Part shown: positions 58,232-64,000 of the stretch, one piece after another | Layout: each line of letters starts with the position of its first letter | How positions within the stretch are numbered: position 1 is the stretch's first letter | Position numbers and translations under genes: made by a program | The notes under the pieces: model-generated | Seen by the model: the letters and a program-made list of their open reading frames with translations, nothing else | The model's database searches: none | Told to the model about the DNA's origin: nothing | Assembly: GCF_000344685.1 (NCBI RefSeq) | Contig: NW_006920416.1 | Location: forward strand, 1,424,603 to 1,488,602 | Reading direction: 5' to 3' | Origin: Gloeophyllum trabeum ATCC 11539 | Taxonomy: Eukaryota; Basidiomycota; Agaricomycetes; Gloeophyllales; Gloeophyllaceae | DNA: 64,000 nucleotides

Positions 58232-61200
58232 ATGAGGAGTCTGGTCGTTCGGGCTCTCAGCCACATTGCTTTACTTGAGGAAGCTGGGCGAACAAAAATC
58301 ACATCCATCTGCTATGATGTCGACGAAGGGTACGTTCATGCCGCTGCGGAGCTGGTGAATGCAGATGCGGATGTCGAAGTCAGCATATGGAAGACACCTG
58401 CACTCGGTTCTACTGGTGGTCGAGCGGAACCGGAGGTGAGTTCCCTTGCATCAGGATTCTTCCTCGTCCGTTGCGTAACCTGCACACGTGTAGTTAATCT
58501 CCAGCTTTACCTCGGCATGCCTTCCCCCTGGGTCCGACGTCGCCCAAGTCGTTTCCATGAGAATTATGGTAGAGTCGCGCACGATGGTATTTGTGATGCG
58601 CTCTGGAGACATTACGACTATCTCCCTGGATAATATGACAGACGAAGTAAGTTCCAGTATTCGAGGTGATAGAGTTGCCACCGACGTCCCTGTAGGCGGA
58701 AGTGGTAGGCTCCGTGGAGTCTGGCCTTCTGGCAGCCGCCTGGAGTCCGGATGATTCCTTATTAGTCCTTGTGACAGGTAAATTGTACGCGTCCACACCA
58801 GTAGATGCAGGTCCACTAATTAGCACCGGTAAGGCGACGAAAAGCTCATCTTAATGACATCGACGTTCGACGTACTGTCTGAAGCACCCTTGCACGCCGC
58901 GGATTTTGGGGAAGGTGGGACATGCTGAATGTTGTATCATGGTACTGTCACTGAGCATAAATGCTTGCTATACACCAGACGCCCCTATCAATGTGGGGTG
59001 GGGTTCCAAGCAGACACAGTTTCACGGCTCTCTCGGCAAAGCTGCCGCCCAAGTCCCGAGTGCATCATTGTCGAGCATGGGCTCCAGCCCTGACGATGAC
59101 GCTCAACCGCGCATCAGCTGGCGCGGCGACGGTGCGTACTTCGTCGTGTCCACTCTCTCGCCACCGCCAGAAGAGGGGCTTCGCCGCCGCATATTGCGCG
59201 TTTACGATCGACAAGCGGCTCTGCAGTCCACCTCGGAACCTGTCGCTGGCCTCGAACATCCGCTAGCTTGGAGGCCTTCTGGTAATTTGATTGCCTCCAC
59301 GCAGCGGTTCGGGTTCGAGGGTGGCGGTTCGGGCAAAGAAGGGAGACATGACCTCGTATTCTTCGAGAGGAACGGCCTGAGGCACGGCGAGTTCGGAATT
59401 CGCGAGACAGACTTGCGGTCTACACCGCAGACGGTCGATAGCAACCGCCAATGGGGCTACAAGGTGAAGGAGTTGAGTTGGAGTTCCGACTCTAACGTAC
59501 TGGCGTTGTGGGTAGAAACCGAGGAGACAGACATAGGTGCGTCTATCTGCGTCTCATAAATGCGGCCTGCGTAAGGTTAGCTGACACGGATATGAAGTCC
59601 AATTATGGACGACTGGCAACTACCATTGGCAAGTCAGGCACAACTAACCGTATCCTTCATGTCTAACAAGTTATTAAAGGTACTTGAAGCAGGAAATACT
59701 GCCACCTAAGGGATCGGTTAGATTCACATCCGTTGCTTGGCATCCGGAGAAGGCTTTGCATCTTAGTTTAACAACTCCAAGTAAGTCACCGAACATGTCG
59801 AAAGACTCACTAATTTTGACCAGAATCTACTCAGCCCAATTAACACAGAAAATATTCGCGTGGAAAACTCACGCTTCCATGAGCAAACCTCCGCTGGACA
59901 GTGGATCAGTTGCAGTTGTCGATGGAAGTCAGTCCGTGCCTTATCATTGTCAGTCTCGCAGTACTTACCACGCGTGTCGGTAGCAAAGTTACTGCTGACA
60001 CCGTTCCGGATGCAGAACGTGCCGCCCCCGATGTCTTCGTGCCAGCTAAACATAGGGAAAATTGACTCGCCTATGTTTAAGGATCACCGTACCCCAACCC
60101 ACCTTGCATTTTCACCGCAGAAGGATGTACTCGGCGTTCTGTGGGGTTCGAATCGAGTACAGGTTTGGGATCTTAGGACCAGACTAACATTCGGACGCGG
60201 CAAGGTTATGGATCCTGTCCTGTTATGGGAAGACCAGATCGGCCGTGCTTCTGGTGAACGAGAAGCACGACAAATCAATCTATCGACGGAGGATGGCAGC
60301 CAAGGACGGCGGATTCACATTGCTGTCCTGAGTACCAAATATGACGCCGACGTTGTGGACGTCTTGACGTCCGCTGAGATTACTGGGGGTCGGTTAACAA
60401 GGGAGACCGATCTGGAGCTTCCGGGCTGCAATGGGTGGCTAGTCTCTTCCTCGGATGGCGCAATAATTTGGGAGTCCGCAGACGGACGGCTTCACTCCGG
60501 TGGGTACTTAGAACGGTTCACAATCTTGGTTGGATAGGTCGTAACCTCGAGCTTTACACAGTTGAACCGGACGGCGATATTACTCAGACATCGCGCTTCC
60601 CTGAGTTCTGCTTAGACTCTTCAGCACTCGTCACCAGTGATTCAGGCAAAGAAGCTCGATTCTTCGTCGGGTTGGCTGACTCGGGGAGACTCTATGTCAC
60701 TGATTCAACGTCGCGCCAGCGTCTCATCGCTTCAAGTCTGAATTCGTTCGCATTGGCATCAGATTTTGTGATATTCACCACGACATCACATGAAGTACAC
60801 TTTGCACCGACGGAAAGCCTTTCAGAGTTGTTGAGCAGTGCCGAGGAAGTGCCGGGCATAGTCAGCTGGGAAAAACGACGAGTGGAACGAGGAACGAGGA
60901 TAGTTACGGCGGTGCCAAGTACTATGACGCTTGTTCTCCAGATGCCCCGGGGCAACCTAGAGACGATTAGCCCAAGACCCTTGGTCATGAAGGCCATCAT
61001 GGAGGACGTAGAACGGTACGTGGATTAACTTCAGAGATCCTCCGAATCTGACACGACTTGTCACAGGGGTAAATACCGCAAAGCCTTCTTGGCTGCTAGG
61101 AAACACCGCATCGATTTAAGCACCTTGGTCAATCGTGATGAGACCGCGTTCTTGGGCAATATTTCCTCGTTCGTGGAGCAAGTCGGGGACCCGGAGTATT

Positions 61201-63357
61201 TGAATCTTTTCTTGACGAGTCTAGGGTATGTCCGGATGCAGTCGGCCACGATAACTACTCATCATCATTCCAGTTCGAGTTCCCTAAGTCCGGAGATGGT
61301 CGCTAAGTTATGCGACTCCATCAGGTCCGAAATGGAGTCGAAGGATCTGAAGAAGTATACGAGCTCGATCCTGACATCATATGTAGTTAAAAGACCTCCC
61401 GAGTACGAGCCTGCTCTCCAGCTTTTACTCCGCTTGCGAGGTAAGTTGATAGCCTCGGTTTGACAGACGTACGCTGATAGCGAACGTACGTAGATGACGA
61501 ACCAGATCTGGTCGAGGACGCTGTCAAGTACATCATCTTCCTTGTAGACACCGATCGACTGCTCGACACTGCCTTGGGCATGTACGACTTCTCGATTTTC
61601 CTGATGATCGCTCAGCATGCGCAGAAGGTCCAATTGACTTCTTTTTCCAGTGGTCTTTAGCTGATGAACGAATCCCTAGGATCCGAGGGAATACCTGCCT
61701 TTCCTGCGTGAATTACGGTCTTACGAGACCGACTATCAAAGGTTTAAGATAGACGATCATCTCAAGCGCCACGATAAAGCCTTATGGAACCTCCGGCTGG
61801 CTGGTAAGTAAGTACGTATCTGCCGAGCATCCGAATATGATACATTCGTCCTCAGGGTGGGACAAGTTTGACGAAGCTATGGAATATGTCGAGCGACATA
61901 GGTTATATGAGCTTGCTTTATCACTCTGGAAGGACACGGATCATTATGCTGTGAGTCGCTTGAGTCTCGGGGTCCCTCACTTGAAAGCTGAATCGTGTTA
62001 GTCCGTCCTTGACATATACGGCGATTGGTTGTTCGAGCGGCGAGAATTCAGACAAGCGGCGCTAGGTGAGACATCTCTTTCCCGGACGTCGTCTTCTGAC
62101 GTGCTTTGTTATTAGCATTTCTGGAAGCCCACAGACAGCCGAAGGCCCTCGTCGCATACGAGAAGGCATTGGAATGGCAGGAATTATTCGACTTGGCCGT
62201 GTCAAGCGACATCCCCCAAGATGAGCTCGCGAATATGGCTTGGAGAGTTGCTGGTACGCTGCATCGTCATATCCTAGCGCTACTCAGGTTGTAAGTTTCA
62301 CAGAGGGCTTAATGTCGAGAAAGCGGTTCGCGGATGCTGCCACTGTGCTCATTGATTACGCCAAGGATTTTCGACAGGCAATTATTGCTCTGGTGGAAGG
62401 GAACCTCTTCTCAGAGGCTCGAAGGATTGTTCGTGCCATATTTCATTGGCACAGTTTCTACCATATTTACCATCTTTCGTCAGATCTCCCTCCATAAGAC
62501 GCCCGACCTCTTGACGGAAATCGTTCTCCCAGCAATCCTCGAGAGTCGAAGTCAAATAGGAGAAGATATTAGTGAGATGAGGGAACAACTGCAGAAGCAG
62601 TTACATCGAATCCGGGAGTTACGCGTAAAGAAAATTGAGGAGCCAGGTATGCATGCTTTCGGCTGACCTTACAGTTGCCTCGTTTAACAATATTCAAGAC
62701 GCGTTCTATGGAGTGGAGGATACCACACTGCACAACGTAGATGTCATGACGGACGTTTCGATGGCTCCTACTGCCTTCACTCGATACACGGTGGCTCCCT
62801 CTACCGCGTCTCGCACGTCCAAGTACGTGATGCTACTTTCATACTCGATTGTGGACTAACAAAACGCGGTGCTGATTAGGCGCAGCTCACGGTCGAAACG
62901 GAAGATGGAAAGGAAGATTGGATCCGGTCGGAAGGGTACAGTCGATGAAGAAGAATATCTACTGAACTCCGTGACGAAGCTCGTGAATACGTTTACGACT
63001 TCACAAGGTAAGCCAAGTATGACCTTGGGTATTGAGTAATGGTTAGGCATTGTTGCAGCGGAAGCGGGCGCACTTTTGCCCCATCTTTTCCAGTTTACGC
63101 CAGCGCATAAAGAAGCGGGGTCCTCGCTCCAAGATGATATACTGGCTTTTCAAGCGGAACTTACAGAAGCAGTTGAAGAAATATGGAGAAAACCTGTCGA
63201 GAACGACGAAGCCGGTGGCCCACCCGAGGATAGCTGGGCAGCCAGGATAGAGCGACTTGAGAAAGAAAGGACGATCAACCCCATAGACAAAGTACCGAAA
63301 CCACAGCTGAGTTCCGGCGATTGGAGTCTAGCGCTCTTGCGTATTGGGAAGCCATAG
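58232..63357 (+). CDS. ELP1: Elongator complex subunit 1
   Basis: Twenty-two exons, 1338 aa: 58232-58435, 58494-58646, 58696-58777, 58834-58914, 58979-59536, 59598-59628, 59680-59780, 59835-59927, 59984-60499, 60538-61015, 61067-61225, 61274-61440, 61494-61627, 61680-61803, 61856-61950, 62002-62065, 62116-62253, 62304-62428, 62484-62646, 62699-62822, 62880-63007 and 63059-63357. Elp1 scaffolds cytosolic Elongator, which modifies wobble uridines of tRNAs. WD40 propellers show AAAWSPDDSLLVLVTGDEKL, INVGWGSKQTQFHG, PRISWRGDGAYFVVS and VQLWTTGNYHWYLKQEI. The C-terminal TPR-like part has GKYRKAFLAARKHRIDL and ALEWQELFDLA. The basic tRNA-binding motif KRSSRSKRKMERK lies near the end. The intron 59629-59679 starts GCAAGT. 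Length equals yeast and human Elp1. Confidence 0.95.
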
Positions 63358-64000
63358 CATTGGATTCGCACCTGGATCTATTCACTGACTGTAGCAAGTA
63401 CATCTTCCGACGTCGCTGTATCAATAGTACGATCGCGTCACATTATGGTACACAATCGTACATGATCCGCCATTGAGCTATAAGGTCAGGTCAGTTTACA
63501 GTATCTCCCTCGGCCTTGATCTCGGTTTGAGCCTTTCATTGTTCAGGGCGTGCAGCCTCATCAACCACGCTTCGGGAACGTACATCACAAGAAATGACCT
63601 TTCGGGAATAAAACGTCGCTGCACATTTGAACGTGTGATTCGCGGTAGAACAACTTCTTCTTCGTTTCCTTGAAACCCAGTCTAGGATGCCTGTAAGCAG
63701 TCCAATGTGCGAAGGCCAGTCCTATGATCGCTCTTTGAGCCATCCATGGCTCACAACCGAATTGTCCCAGAGAAATGTGCATGTACCTATCTATTTATCA
63801 ACTGGGGACCCACAACGATACATCAAGCGTGCCTTGTGGCACACATGTGAATTGCCGTTCCCGTCCTGGTTTGCCGAGCATACCATATTCGAGGTCGGCT
63901 TCGGGGTCGGCGGATAAGATGCTGTGTCGTAGAGGTATACCTGGAGGCGCCCCATTATTATCCTCGATAGATTCAGAAGAAGACAAAAAACAAGGAAATT
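63358..64000. other. Right-edge intergenic, possible 3' end of a leftward gene
   Basis: On the minus strand a frame enters from the right edge and stops at 63798 (ending TLDVSLWVPS). It may be the last exon of a gene lying beyond the window, but no family is recognised. The rest is the 3' flank of ELP1. Confidence 0.35.

Noticed and set aside
1..64000. CRISPR arrays, prokaryotic operons, rRNA genes
   Set aside because: None seen; the window is eukaryotic nuclear DNA with spliceosomal introns throughout.

Overview
The window looks like nuclear DNA of a filamentous basidiomycete, most likely an agaricomycete. It has densely packed genes on both strands, many short spliceosomal introns (mostly 45-70 nt, GT..AG, with CTNAY-like branch points), a CFEM-type secreted protein, a 4-helix-bundle plus kinase protein and a long-N-terminus oligopeptide transporter. 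Exon boundaries below were read by hand by matching splice signals, reading phase and family conservation. Every multi-exon model closes in phase except where a note says otherwise. One 739-base run of N lies at 27347-28085.

Layout, left to right: a partial BED-finger gene (edge), a CFEM/GPI protein, a membrane-anchored clade-2 histidine phosphatase homologue, a shortened SRP72 divergent from a pinin gene, cytosolic asparaginyl-tRNA synthetase, an MLKL-like 4-helix-bundle/pseudokinase protein, CTK3, ERV2, and an OPT transporter. Next comes an accessory stretch (about 20.5-23.8 kb) with a tRNA-Thr(CGT) gene and two MITEs. Then follow a conserved Cys-rich protein of unknown role, a long inverted repeat flanking the N gap, a DUF2828/vWA protein, an FAD monooxygenase, an Artemis/SNM1-type nuclease, an RS-rich nuclear protein, an NCS1 permease, a secreted lyase-like protein, a saccharopine-dehydrogenase-like oxidoreductase, a gene-poor stretch of about 5 kb, a MOCOS-like PLP enzyme, USO1/p115 and ELP1 (22 exons).

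Functionally this is a mixed housekeeping region: protein targeting and transport (SRP72, USO1), translation and tRNA modification (AsnRS, ELP1, tRNA-Thr), RNA processing and transcription (pinin, CTK3, RS-rich protein), DNA repair (Artemis), oxidative folding (ERV2), and nutrient uptake (OPT, NCS1). Accessory features sit between them. No gene cluster with one shared pathway is evident.

The observations most worth a second look are: the MLKL-like architecture with degraded catalytic motifs; a divergent dispersed repeat whose 25-nt hairpin shows compensatory changes between two copies; a 6-nt microexon and missing catalytic histidine in the phosphatase homologue; an SRP72 lacking its central TPR region; the near-identical long inverted repeat around the gap; and three GC-AG introns in conserved genes.
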